Shown piece after piece: positions 1 to 10,776 of a stretch of 64,000 bases of DNA. The DNA lies in the NCBI GenBank assembly GCA_973895155.1, contig OZ316897.1, positions 4,836,001 through 4,900,000 of the forward strand, read 5' to 3'. A model generated the notes under the pieces. That model saw only the letters and a program-made list of their open reading frames with translations, was not told the origin of the DNA and made no database searches. This DNA is from Marsupella aquatica (taxonomy: Eukaryota > Marchantiophyta). Position 1 is the stretch's first letter. Each line of letters opens with the position of its first letter. A program made the translations under genes and the position numbers.

Positions 1-3000
1 TCAGCTTGGGGAGAAAAGCAAGAGTTTCTATGATAACTTGACTTCTCAACTTGTCTCATTTGACAAGTTTTCTGTCTGTTTTGGAGATGGCCGACATTTG
101 ATCCACTCCCTTTTGGTATGAGTTTTTAAACCCCAAACCTTACAGTTGAAAGTTCATTTAATTATTCAACTATATTGAAATCCCAAGTATTAAAACTCTC
201 ATGGTTTTGCAGAACTTGGGAGCTCGGGTACATTCATATTGTGACGAGTCTAATCACGAAGGACTTACGCAGTTCTTTTCTTCCACAAACAAGTTTAATC
301 ATGATCAGCCTGAAGAAGCATCATGTGAACTTTGAAGTATTTTAGAGAAAAATATTGCCAGATTGATGAAGTATAATTTGGCCAAGAAGAATATGAGAGA
401 GGACATTATTGAGCTTTGCAAAGATACCTTACACCTTGGTGAAAGTAGTATTGCTCGTGTGATCAAGGAATATGGATTGGGCGACATTCCTGAATCAGAT
501 GACAAAGTCTACGAAATGCCAACCAATGTTCCTACTGATCCACTTGGAGGTTAATATGACTACCATTTGTTATAAACTACCATATTCAATAGCTAATGAT
601 GAATTAAGTAGCCAAACTTGTCATATGCCAGATATGAATCATGAATTATAAATCGATGTTCTCAAGAGAATGATGTACATGATTTGATATAGAATGATTG
701 ATTGATGAAAATATTAGAATGAACCATGGTTGGAACAAGTTGGATGTGTGAAGTTAGATAAATTTATCAAGACAATATAGAACCTATTATTTGGTATAGT
801 CCAAACATTTCAAATGGATAATAATTCCAACTAGAGTTGAAGCAAATACTAATACGAACTGAACAACCCAATCATAGTTTTAACTTGTCAAATGAATCGC
901 TTAAATTCTATAAATAGATTAACTTACTCTGGAATTTTGTGAAAAATTAGATTAGTACTTAACATAATATAGAAAACACTTGTCTAATACATCATGTAGT
1001 CATTGAAATTAGGCAAAGCAAACTAATAGCAATATTTAATAAATAAAAATAATTGGAAGTTTATTGGTTCACCATATTTATCTATTGTTTGTTGTTTTGG
1101 TTGTAGGAGATAAAACCAATTCTATTGAGGACGAGAACAAGGATGAGGACGAAGAGGATAACATTGATTCCCCGAATGCTTGGCAGCCACTAAAGTTGGA
1201 TCACGTGGAATCACCAAATGATTCAATGGAAATTCTTGACTCGTTCAGGGCTTTCCAAACCAAACCAGAGCTCAATGTCGAGGAACAAGGAGTTTCAATG
1301 ACCAAAGGAAGATGCCCTACCTCAAATCTAAATGCAAAGAATGTTAAAAATATCCAATCAAATTGTAGCCGTGCTGGGGTGCAAGAATCAAATCAAAGAA
1401 ACAAAAATGAAGTGGCATTTGATGAAACCAAAAGTAAAAATGAGCGAAGAATGATTGTCCGCAAATTTGTGTGGGAAAATTATATTCCTGATCAGGAAAC
1501 CAGTTGCCCAGATCACATTTCTACAATAGATTGGGATGAGTTCTTTCGAAGCGAAGCTCAATTTCATGGGTGGAAAGCAAGAGCATATTGGCATGAAGCT
1601 TTGACTCATCGCTCCGGTTTGGAAACCCCTGAAAAATCACTAATTTACAAGATAATGTCTATTATGCAACAGAAGTATGTGAAATGGTTGGAGATCCTTC
1701 TATTGATGTTTTTGCCATTCAAAGTGAACCTAAAAGCACTATTAACAAATGGACTTGGATGAAGGAGTATCAACTAATCTCCAACCCTATCACTAACTCT
1801 ATAGATACACCCGTGTCTAATCTTAATGATGCTACACTAGATACATGTGCAGTTTATCAAAGTGATTATGAACAAGCAATCATCCAAGATTTGGGTGTGA
1901 AGAGAGATGATTCTTTCATTCCAAACAAGGAACAATAAGAGACAATGCTTTGGTCGTGAATCCAATGGTGGAGCAGATGAATCCTTTACTGGTTGAAACT
2001 AACATTTTGGGCACGTCTCCCATATCGACAGAGCCAATAAATGTTGATGGTGATCCAGTGGAGAAGAAAATGGATCCTTCAATGGTTGAATCTAACATTT
2101 TGGACGTGCCTCCCACATCGACAGAGTCAAGAAATGCTAACAACAACCTAGCAAGGGAGCAGATGGATCCTCTAGTGGTTGAGACTAACATTTTGGATGT
2201 GCGTCCCACATCAACAGAGCCAATAAATGCTAACAATAACCTAGCAAGGGAGCAGATGGATCCTCTAGTGGTTGAGGCTAATATTTTGGATGAGCCTTTC
2301 ACATTGACAAAGCCAAGAAATGTTGACAGCAACCTAGCAAGGGAGAAAATGGATCCTCTAGAGACAAGAAATGTTGAAATCAATGCACAAGTGGATCCTG
2401 TTATGATTTTGGCCGAAAAACCAAAGGTGTCTCACACATCGATGGACCCTAAAACAAATGAGAGTGATTTGTTGGTAGATAGTGAAGAACATCCTTGGAT
2501 CCAACAAGCCACTAACCTTGAAGATCAAGACATACCGGAGGTGGGAAAAATTGCGCCTTGGGAAGAGGAAGCATCTGCTGCAGCCTATGCTGATGGATTG
2601 AATGAATTACCACCTCCTTTTTTGGGGATCCCATTAGTTTCAACTTCTCATGGAGATTGTTCACAAACGACTCCAGCAACAAGAATGGAGCTTCCTAAGA
2701 CTGGTTCCAAGGTCATTCCAGGTCGTGCCACTCGACGGGATTCAAAGAGACCCTCGGTGATAGAAAAAGTTACTATGCTGCCAAAGGTGAAGAAGACACC
2801 TCAGCAGATTTTGCGCAACAAGAAGTAATGATTTTATTTTGACTATACTTAAAATGTATAATGTTTTTCATAGTGCTATAAATTGTTTGATTGTTTAGGT
2901 GCAATCTGAGCCCAAACCAGCAAATTGGTCATTATGGATGTGAATAGTGTATAGTATCAAGGAAACTTACCCATTATGGTTGCAAAAGTCATTGCAACAA

Positions 3001-3732
3001 GATTGGAGGGAACACTTCCAAATATGGATCAATACTCAGTATATTCGTGATCATGGAGATAGAAATCATTCAAGGAGATTCCATGTGTTTAATAATCAGG
3101 GTACATTTTGGACTACTTATCACACTTATTTGTAGAATGAACCATGGTGCATAGTTAATTTATGACATATTTTTGGGTACTATTCTAAATCTCATCTGTG
3201 TGTGTTGTGTACAGGTGAGAGTTGAAAAATTATTCAGGAAATTACTTGTCATAAGTATCAACAAGTTCCTCATTTACACAACTGGGGTCTCTCGTCATTT
3301 GAAGAAGACATCATCTTTCCGAGACCATATGTACAAGAATTTCTTGAATTTTGCACTTCAACTTTTGATGTGGTTCTTTGGGCACTCACTGACACATGCG
3401 AACTGGCTAATCAAATGGATCCAATACTCACAGATAAAGCTTTGAGTTTTTCTGGTCTTAAGTATCTTACATCAACTTTGATGGACATGAAACAGATCAA
3501 TGATATTTATCCACAATATCAAAGACAAAATGTTATATTTTTAGAGTGTTATCCATCATTTGATAGTGTAAATCCAATGTATTCAAGGCTGTATCCCAAG
3601 CCGTATTATGGTAATTGTAAAGACAATTTTCTTAGAGGCACACTTATTCCATATTTACGTAATCTAGAAGATTCTGGTCAGACAGCGCATAAGTTTATTA
3701 AATATCACTATCCTACTTGGTCTGAAGTATGA
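1..3732 (+). pseudogene. Broken multi-exon gene with C-terminal FCP1/NIF-like domain
   Basis: I read open segments at about 2-115 (donor gtatga), 212-548 (donor after 547), 1107-1938, 1950-2828 and about 3230-3732. The join from 547 to an acceptor at 1106 keeps frame. The last exon contains RPYVQEFLEFC, FDVVLWALTDT, NVIFLECYPSFDSVNP and a C-terminal HKFIKYHYPTWSEV tail. This is the layout of the second half of FCP1/NIF (HAD-type CTD phosphatase-like) domains. The usual aspartate pair of the LLIDDSP-type motif reads LEC here, and I see no N-terminal DxDxT motif, so catalysis is doubtful. Lesions are an in-frame TGA at 333-335 inside an otherwise open exon, a one-base frame change near 1640, and another near 1936. 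The middle is low-complexity and acidic, with a 31-residue repeat. The 5' end lies outside the window. It could instead be a live gene with unusual splicing. The domain call is by eye. Confidence 0.5.
1965..2400 (+). repeat. 93-bp coding minisatellite (31-aa unit, about 4.5 copies)
   Basis: The marker gcaaggga occurs at 2151, 2244 and 2337, exactly 93 bp apart. Two earlier, more diverged units start near 1965 and 2058. Each unit encodes 31 residues containing a core like MDPLVVETNILD followed by a TSTEP-type segment. The period is a multiple of three and all units are open in the same frame, so the array expanded while it was coding. Confidence 0.85.
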
Positions 3733-4935
3733 GACAGTATCAATAGAAATGTAGGAAAAGAAACCACAGCTTGTGTGGTGTAGTGTTTAGAATATATTCA
3801 AATGTATTCTTTTTGGATAATAAAAGTTACATTATTTACGTGAAAAATTGAAATGATTGATTACTGCATTATATATTCATGAATGATTACTTGTAATGTT
3901 CATTTTACTTCATAATGTCGAATGCCAAAATGTCTACTTGTAGAGCAAAAATTCTATTCTTGAACTCAGTTTTGGCAGCACCCGATAATACTTGTAAATT
4001 TAGTCTTTATATTCATAGTGTCTGATGTGAAAATAGATACACATAGTATAAAACTTGTCATTTTGTAGAGATCTACTAGTGTTAAATGAAAAAAATTTGG
4101 CTTAAGTTTCTTTTAGGCCCTTGGGACTTATTGAGTATTATAGCCAATATTAATTCTCAAATTCAGTAGATACCAATTTAAATGAAAACTTTTTGTTTAC
4201 TCACTATCAGTGTATTGCATTGAATATGCATTTCACCAACAAATTAGAATACGAACCATGGTTTATTGTATGTTTTGACACTTAATTTGGTTTACTTCTT
4301 TTTTTGTTTGGGGAGGGGGGGGGGGGAATAAAACCCGCAAAAACCCATGGGAAGGGGGGCCCAACAGGGCAACAAAGACAGAGGCAGCAAAATGCAAACC
4401 TATGAGACGGAGAGAGAGCCCCAATGAGCAAGGACAAAAAAAGATGCGGTCCATGCAAGCAAGGAAAGACACAATCCAAAAGAAAAGTGTCCAAGCGTGT
4501 GACCCACCTAAGATGTTCCTGACTAACTAATTCTTTTACTCTAAGTAATCTAGTATGTTTTCTACCAAGACCCGAGGCTTTGCAGAGGCCATGCAAAGAG
4601 TCTAACATTTATGAAAGGAGTAGATTCAAGTTAAACACTCAATTTGGTTTACTTTGTTTAAATTGTTCCTATCACATGTGACTGAACTTGGATCCATCAG
4701 GTTTTTGCTGATGTCCTGGAGCATACCATACTTTCAAACTAGAGGAAAAGAGTTAATACAATGGGGGAAAATGGAAGTCTTGGACACTTCCCCCTTATAT
4801 ATGGCCCGTGGTGGTTTAAATTTATTTATTTATTTATTTAAATGAATTAAATAAATCAGTAATATCTTTGTAAAACTTCATTTAAGCATTTCTGGAATTG
4901 AAAATTCCACTTTTAATTAAATAAGGGTTGTGGGG
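3733..4935. other. Intergenic, AT-rich, with a G-tract
   Basis: I find no gene here. An uninterrupted run of G lies at about 4313-4326. The opposite strand of 4263-4620 is open for about 100 codons and proline-rich near the G-tract, which looks like degenerate retroelement debris, but I cannot name a family. Confidence 0.4.
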
Positions 4936-7215
4936 ATGTTGCAATGTGCTCTGCGAGAGGTCCAACAAACCATTCCCGTGAATCGTTTACAAGATTGGGC
5001 ATGTGAATCATTCAAATCTCTCATTGACATAGTCACGAATGATTTTAGGAAATATGGTGACTCTGTCAAGGGTAAGTTTTTTAATACAATGTGGCCCTCG
5101 AAGTATCCTAACAAAGAGGATTACTCTTTGAAGAACCAGAAGCGAGCAAAACGGTACCTCTACAGTTTTTACATCCACATGGAAGCTACAAAACCTGATT
5201 ACTTCTGGGCGTATCCCGCCGCCTTCCTCAAGTGGACTGTAGTACCGGAGAGTGATTCTTTAGCTGAATTGTATTCTATGTATCTTGCCGAGGGAATTTT
5301 CCCAGCAAGACCTTTGAGTGAATGGGAGAGAACCCATTGTCCATGGTACCTAGATACAGATAGATGGGACTCGCCCTTTGATCACAGAGAAAAGGATGCT
5401 TTCCATAAGCTGTCTAAGTCCCAGATCCCAGTCAACGTTGTTTCTGACATGAAGCAGGGGCTTCCGAACGATGTGGATCAATCCACAACACAATTGCAAA
5501 CAATATGCGAGACAACAATTGTTCATGTTGACCAAAGCAGGAAGCCTCGCGCCAAAGCAAAAGCAGATACTACGGCCCCAAGTGAATCAACAAGATCTGG
5601 AAAAAAACGTAAGTATAATTGGTTTCCTTTGGTTAGCGCCCAGCGCTGCTATGGCAGTGAATATCTGTTTCATTGTTAACGCCCGACGCTGATATGAGAG
5701 TCAATATTTCAGAAACTGAGTTGGTATTTTTAGTCCAACAGTGTATATTTATGGCCAAGTATTACAGATAGTTTGGCCAGCGCTGGGCATTAGCATTGTC
5801 GTTGTATCAATATTAACGGATATCACCTCGGCATCCATTTGAACAGGGAGAAAGTCAGACGTCGTGGGGAGCGGAGATACAAAGATAGATGCCACCCCAG
5901 AGGCTTCTGAAGCCAATACCGGAGCACCATCCGATCCAATTACTCCCGCCGACAAAGGGAAGGCGATCGCTCCAGTGGATGCGACCAGTACAAGGAAGAA
6001 GAGAAAAAGGACCATTGAAGGTGGATCTTCCTCTCGAGAAAGTGCTGCTGCTGTAGGTCTTCAACGCGAAGTCGGGGACTTCAAGAGTAGACTTTCAAGG
6101 CATTGCCTTGTTGAATCTAGCATCTCAGAATTCTACGACTCAACGTTTAACAAAGGGGAGAAGCCTGACTGGGTGAATGGTGTAGAGAAATGGGGAAAGG
6201 ATCTCATGAAGTCTGGCTTCCGAGAGAAGGGCATTGTGCGTGGTGGAAAGGAGAGATCATTTGGAGTCCACGCGGGTTTTATTTACCTTCCGACTGGACT
6301 TAAACCATCTCTGCTAGACAGAAAAGTTCCGAAATGGAATGTCCCTGACCATACTTTGGCCACCTCTTTCTTTCATGGAATGGATCCATTTTTATCTGAT
6401 GACGGAATGCTGGCCATTTTACATAACGGGGAGTACGATCCGATGTCTTAGGTTATATCGGCCTGTCAGGATTCAAAGAAATTTCATTGCATCTCGTCAC
6501 ACAATGTTGTCATGTCAGTTCCAATGTACGCACCGAAGACTGACCGACAGGTAAATTTATCATCGTGACATCTGGTTTGCGGTTCAAAAAATGTTTATGA
6601 ATACATCCATTGACATACCTTTCTTGGGTTATATTACAGATCTTCACGCTCAGGCTTGACGTCTTCTGTCGAGTGTCTGAAAAAGGGAAGGTGCCAAAAG
6701 ACTCGAGGTTTAGACCTCTGTCTGCCACGGAAGATCCCTCCATAACAAATTTAATTGGACTTCCCTCTCTCAAAGTCGATCCAACACCTGAGATGGAATT
6801 TGCTGGAAATGCCCGTTTGTCGGTTGGATTCATGGAATCTATCATTGAGCTCATCACTCGTCCTAGGGATATTTTCATGGATTGGACAGTGGGGTCAGGT
6901 AGCTCTTTTGTAGCTGGAGACTATTCTGGGAGGTTTGTAATTGGAGTGGAGAATAGGAAAGATTTCGTTGAAACTGGTTCCAAGGTGTTCTTAGATATAC
7001 TTTCTCCAAAGGAAGTCGAAACTTTGCCACCCCCAATTAAACCACCCGAAAAGAAAAGGAGAGACACGCTCCGTTCTATACTTAATTTGTACTTAATTTT
7101 GACTCTGACGATGAGTCAAGTGGTGGTACAGCAGACGAGGATGAGGATGGCACCTGAGGGGAAGGGTCAAGAACAATCCGCTGGCCAGAGTGACAGCGAT
7201 GACTCTTCCGAGTAA
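4936..7215 (+). pseudogene. Spliced gene with methyltransferase-like C-terminal half, one nonsense codon
   Basis: Three exons join in frame: 4936-5608 (donor gtaagt), 5847-6550, and 6640-7215 (acceptor attacag), giving 651 codons. A TAG at 6449-6451 interrupts exon 2. The first about 225 residues match no family I know and end in a basic patch, SGKKRRKSD, that could be a nuclear signal. Exon 3 contains DIFMDWTVGSGSS, an A/G-rich stretch, then SGRFVIGVE. This copies the spacing of motif I and II of beta-class amino-methyltransferases (DPFxGSGTT then GRxxIGIE). Exon 2 has a hydrophobic strand ending in IYLPTGL, where such enzymes carry DPPY, and then DPFLSDDGMLAIL, like the LKPGG segment. The key DPPY and DPF residues are therefore not canonical. 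I infer a diverged or dead methyltransferase fold. Two splice joins that preserve frame argue that it was once a working gene. The start is uncertain, because 4936 may be inside an earlier exon. Confidence 0.45.
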
Positions 7216-8029
7216 TGTTCTGAAACTCGTAAGCTTCTTTCTCCTTTCCAGTTCCTTCATGCTTTTGTGCTATCCATTCATACAATCGGTTGACGAACTT
7301 CTATTCTCACCCAGGTCCGAATGGAATACGAGAAGACGCTTCAAACTCAGAAGAAAAGTAGCTCGTTTTGAAATTGTCACTCCGGAGAAACCATTTGTTT
7401 TACCCTCTTATGCTGAAAACGCTGCAAGAATGGAAGATAATCAGAGGACTCTTTGTTGGGAAAACAAAGGTCTCCGGCTACGAAGAGGAGTTGATAGAAA
7501 ATTTGTCTGAAATCCTTATGTAGACGACGTTTGTAGGAGCAAGTATGTAGATGATGAGGCGGTCTCTACCGAGAGGTCACAGAGCTCCGAATCAGAATCG
7601 TCCGATTCTTGAAGCGTTTTTGCGGCTTACATTTTGCCAGCGCTGGGCGCTGTTATCATAATACATGTATTTATTATCCTAGATATGATTTGTTTATGTT
7701 ACATTGAAAACAAAATGTATCAAATTACTCATTTCCCTTACTAGCGTCGGGCGCTCCCCAAACGTCTATTTTTCTAATTGCGAATTTTGAATCCTTCGTC
7801 CGTTCCTTGGCCCCGCATATTTTGTCGTTACCAAAAATAGTCGTCTCTTTCTCAACGGTCCTTTTTGCGTTGAACCTTTCTGTGATACGTTTTTGCTGAT
7901 CTCCAAACCTAAACTCTCCATTAGGTCACTCTCGCAAGTTATTTCAGACACAACCTCTCTCGAAGTCGGGTTATTTCAACAACACCGGTCTTGTCTTTAG
8001 CCTAGATTTTATTTAACAGTGCCCACCAG
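7216..8029 (+). other. Interval after the methyltransferase-like gene, decayed coding remnant
   Basis: An acidic reading frame (SDDESSGG type) overlaps the end of the previous gene. A further stretch at 7315-7510 is open but in shifting frames. No family is recognised. GCGCT-type motifs sit at 7636 and 7740. The final about 270 bases before 8030 contain no long ORF. Confidence 0.3.
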
Positions 8030-8503
8030 ATGGAGAAGAAGGAGATCATGTCTTTGGAGGAGATGCTTGCATTCTTTGCTCCTTCCAGAGTTCGATCGGA
8101 TGAGAGTCACTTCAGCTCCTTCGAGTCCGTTCATGGTGACACTTCCAACGAGACCTCGACCTTCCAGAATCGTTTTGCGCTTCCGTATGATGAGGCGATT
8201 AGTCCCGGGGAGAGGAACTTACCTTGGATTGATGACCGGGACCCTCCGCTCGCAGTTCCTGATCGGTTTTTGTTTCATTCTGTCATTCCTGCTGATGGTA
8301 TTCAGCCTATTCAACGATGAGTACAAGAGCAACTGGGACGTGTTGACTTCCTCGATACAAATGTTCCAGACCCCGGGAATCAGAATGTGGAGTTTCAGTG
8401 CCCCTCGTCTTCTTATGTGCGGCTCAGGGGTCTAGATTTCAAGCAAAACCACAGACGGGCCAGGGCGGGCATCGACGACGACTGCCAATCTCAGAGCTAA
8501 AGT
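8030..8503 (+). pseudogene. Unknown ORF, 158 codons with one internal TGA
   Basis: The frame opens at an ATG in a good context (cagATGGAG) and reads MEKKEIMSLEEMLAFFAPSR onward. It meets TGA at 8318-8320, directly after an arginine codon, then stays open in the same frame to TAA at 8501-8503. The second part includes VRLRGLDF and an arginine-rich stretch. The family is unknown. The single stop could come from CGA>TGA. It lies just downstream of the methyltransferase-like gene and could be a second gene of the same element or locus. It may also have introns that I have not placed. Confidence 0.35.
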
Positions 8504-8960
8504 TGTTCACGATGGAGGTGGTTATAGTGACACAAGCTTCAGTGGCCATAGGCTTCCCATTTAAGCTAGCACCGAGCGCTACTTTTGTTCGTCTTGGACC
8601 GTGGGATTTCTCCTATGGTTGATTCAAAGTTCATGTATTTTCGGCTACATGTTTAGGCCCATTTTGGATCAGCGGCCCTGTTATGTGCGGCTCAGCTCAA
8701 GAAAAAGCACATACGGGCCAGGGCGGGCTTCGGCGGGCTTTGATGACTACTGGAAATCGCTAGGATTATAGTGCTTGGGCTGGGGGTGCTTTCAGTGATA
8801 GAAGGTCCAATTTTAGTTTACATTTAAGCTAGATTTAAGCTGGCGCCGAGCGCTGCTTATGTTCATGTTATGCTGCGGGTTGATTTGAAGATGATCTGCG
8901 GATGGTGTAATACCGGTTATATGTTTTGACCAATTTTGGAAGTAAGGAATGCAGTTTTGG
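8411..8960 (+). repeat. Degenerate tandem duplication, unit about 273 bp
   Basis: The segment ttatgtgcggctcag plus the cgggccagggcgggc block appears at 8411-8470 and again at 8684-8740. The following GCGCT block recurs at 8566 and 8841. All markers are offset by about 273-277 bp. The first copy overlaps the end of the ORF at 8030-8503, so the second copy is a duplicated gene tail. Confidence 0.7.
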
Positions 8961-9564
8961 ATCGGCTCTCTTGTTCTTTCATGGTCATTCATTGATTCCT
9001 AGATTTGAGCTAGCACCGAGCGCTGCTTATGTTCATTGTGTTCCGTGTTTAGGCGTTGACGTTGATTTCTTGAAGTCCGACATTTAATGTAGCGCCCATC
9101 GCTAAAAATATTCAACGTCTGCCGTGGCCTCTCTTTGTTGGAAATGCTTCAAATTGAGTTTCCTGTGTTCACTTCTCGATTGATATGACGGACAATATCT
9201 TCCAGCATACTAGCGCTGGGCGCTGCTAATATCCAAAAATTTTGGAAACTCCTTTTTCTAATGGCCGTTAAGTTCCCTGTTCTCTTCTCAATTGACGTTA
9301 CATAGAATCTCCAATCTCCATCATTTTCATTACTTTAGGAATATCAAAATTTTGGCTTTCCTGCCGGCATACTAGCATTGGGCGCTAGTAATCTTAGGTT
9401 TTCGGCAACACCTTTGTTCTAATGGCCCCTACTTTCCTTCACAATTGGATGGTGGTATTGAAAACGATTGAAAATGGGGTTTATTGATGGTGTTTTTTAA
9501 ACTTCTTGACCAAATAATGGAGCTCAATCACATGTTTTTTTTTCATTTCTCCTAGTAACAGTAA
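8961..9564. other. Non-coding interval with GCGCT motifs
   Basis: No gene is visible. Four GCGCT-type motifs occur (9008, 9091, 9211, 9371). The last two follow an almost identical lead-in (gcatactagc), which suggests local duplication. Confidence 0.4.
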
Positions 9565-10240
9565 TTGTTTACTGTTACTATTTCCTGGTTCCTATCGTTT
9601 GTAAATACCCCAGTTACACAGGATATGACAATAGAAACAAATATGACAAATCCTAATGGACACACATCAAGGGGGAGAGGTTCATACCGTGGCCGAGGAA
9701 CAATGAGAGGGAGAGGAAATTTCTCCCAAAGAGGTGGATATAGTTCCAACTACAGAGGACGAGGTCGTGGAAGAATGAACAATACGAATCGAAGCAACTG
9801 GAAGAGTGGCAGAGCGGATCATCAACAAAAAAATTGGGAGCGACTACGACCTACCTCAAATTATAAACAAGAGAATCCCATTACATGTCTCAGGTGCGGA
9901 ACTAAAGGGCACACCAAAAAGGTATGCCATGCACCTAGTCACTTAGTTCTACTTTATAAGAAGAGCTTGGATGAATCGCAATTCGAAGCACACGGGGCTT
10001 ATTTAGAGTCACCAGAGATTATACCAGAAATACATATGCTGGATTCATCATTAAATATTGAAGATCCAGATTTCTGCATTGTCAACAACGTCACAACCCA
10101 TACTATCCTTTGAGATAGTAAATATTTCCACGAAATTACCCCTTCAAAAAGGGAAATAACAACTATAATGGGACCACATCAAATAGAGGAGGGTCATGGC
10201 AAAGCCACAATAGTTCTCCCAGAAGGAACAATAATTAAAA
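9565..10240 (+). pseudogene. Outer copia gag/protease fragment
   Basis: The frame carries an RGG-rich, RNA-binding-like tract (about residues 30-75) and one CCHC zinc knuckle, CLRCGTKGHTKKVC, typical of gag nucleocapsid. It then reaches the protease start, where the usual catalytic D-S/T-G-like position reads VNNVTTHTIL. The expected aspartate is replaced by asparagine, and the frame stops at TGA 10111-10113. The frame continues open after this stop to the insertion point. Truncated and inactive. Confidence 0.75.
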
Positions 10241-10241
10241 T
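10237..10241. repeat. Target-site duplication, left copy (AAAAT)
   Basis: The five bases AAAAT directly precede the left LTR and are repeated at 16821-16825 directly after the right LTR. Five bp is the normal copia duplication length. Confidence 0.95.
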
Positions 10242-10584
10242 TGTTGAGCATAGACGACACTCATAACGGTAAGCACATGACACATCCAATGCGCAAGTAG
10301 TCGACACAAGAGATACGTGGTTCACCTCCTCGAAGCTACGTCCACGGGAACACACAAGAGAGCTTTATTGAACTCTAAACCCGTCGTCCTTACCAAGTCT
10401 CTATAGTGTAAGCTCTCCTCATCTCTCAAGTGGCCCCATAACAATGAGCCTAAGTTCCACTTATCCAAGCAAACACCGCTTGGCATATAGTGTGCATCCT
10501 AGTTAACCTGACCATGTCTCCGACTATGGTTAGACTAACTACGATTACATGTCGTAAATCTAGACCTTGAGTAAATACCTAACA
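10242..10584 (-). repeat. 3' LTR of nested copia element
   Basis: 343 bp with TG...CA ends. It is the downstream LTR relative to the element's minus-strand transcript. It matches the LTR at 16479-16820. Confidence 0.95.
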
Positions 10585-10596
10585 ATCTCCCCCTTG
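10585..10596 (-). promoter_or_regulatory. Polypurine tract of nested element
   Basis: Read on the minus strand this is CAAGGGGGAGAT, immediately upstream of the 3' LTR. That is the position and composition of a plus-strand primer. Confidence 0.85.
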
Positions 10597-10776
10597 ACTC
10601 TGATCTAGGGGAGGGTAATACTGCTAACCTATATGATTCCTCAGCGGAAAGTTCTGGACAAAAACCAACATGGTTTCCCCTCTCTAACTAGAGCAAACCA
10701 GAACTAAGCCATAGCCTATTACTAGGAGTGAAGAAGAGCATATATCAATAATTACAACGAATATTAAGAAAAACCC

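Larger units (their letters stand above)
5632..9390. repeat. Cluster of dispersed GCGCT-type motifs (about 11 copies)
   Basis: Variants related to AGCGCTGGGCGCT occur near 5632 and 5675 (reverse orientation), then 5776, 7636, 7740, 8566, 8841, 9008, 9091, 9211 and 9371. Several are followed by a shared tail: GCTGTTAT, GCTGCTTATGTTC or GCTGCTAAT. Three lie in the first intron of the methyltransferase-like gene and the rest lie downstream of it. Spacing is irregular, from about 40 bp to nearly 1.9 kb, so this is not a simple tandem array. Function is unknown. Confidence 0.75.

Noticed and set aside
6449-6476. A micro-intron (gttata...gtcag) that would remove the TAG
   Set aside because: It would be about 25 bases, far below the minimum plant intron length.
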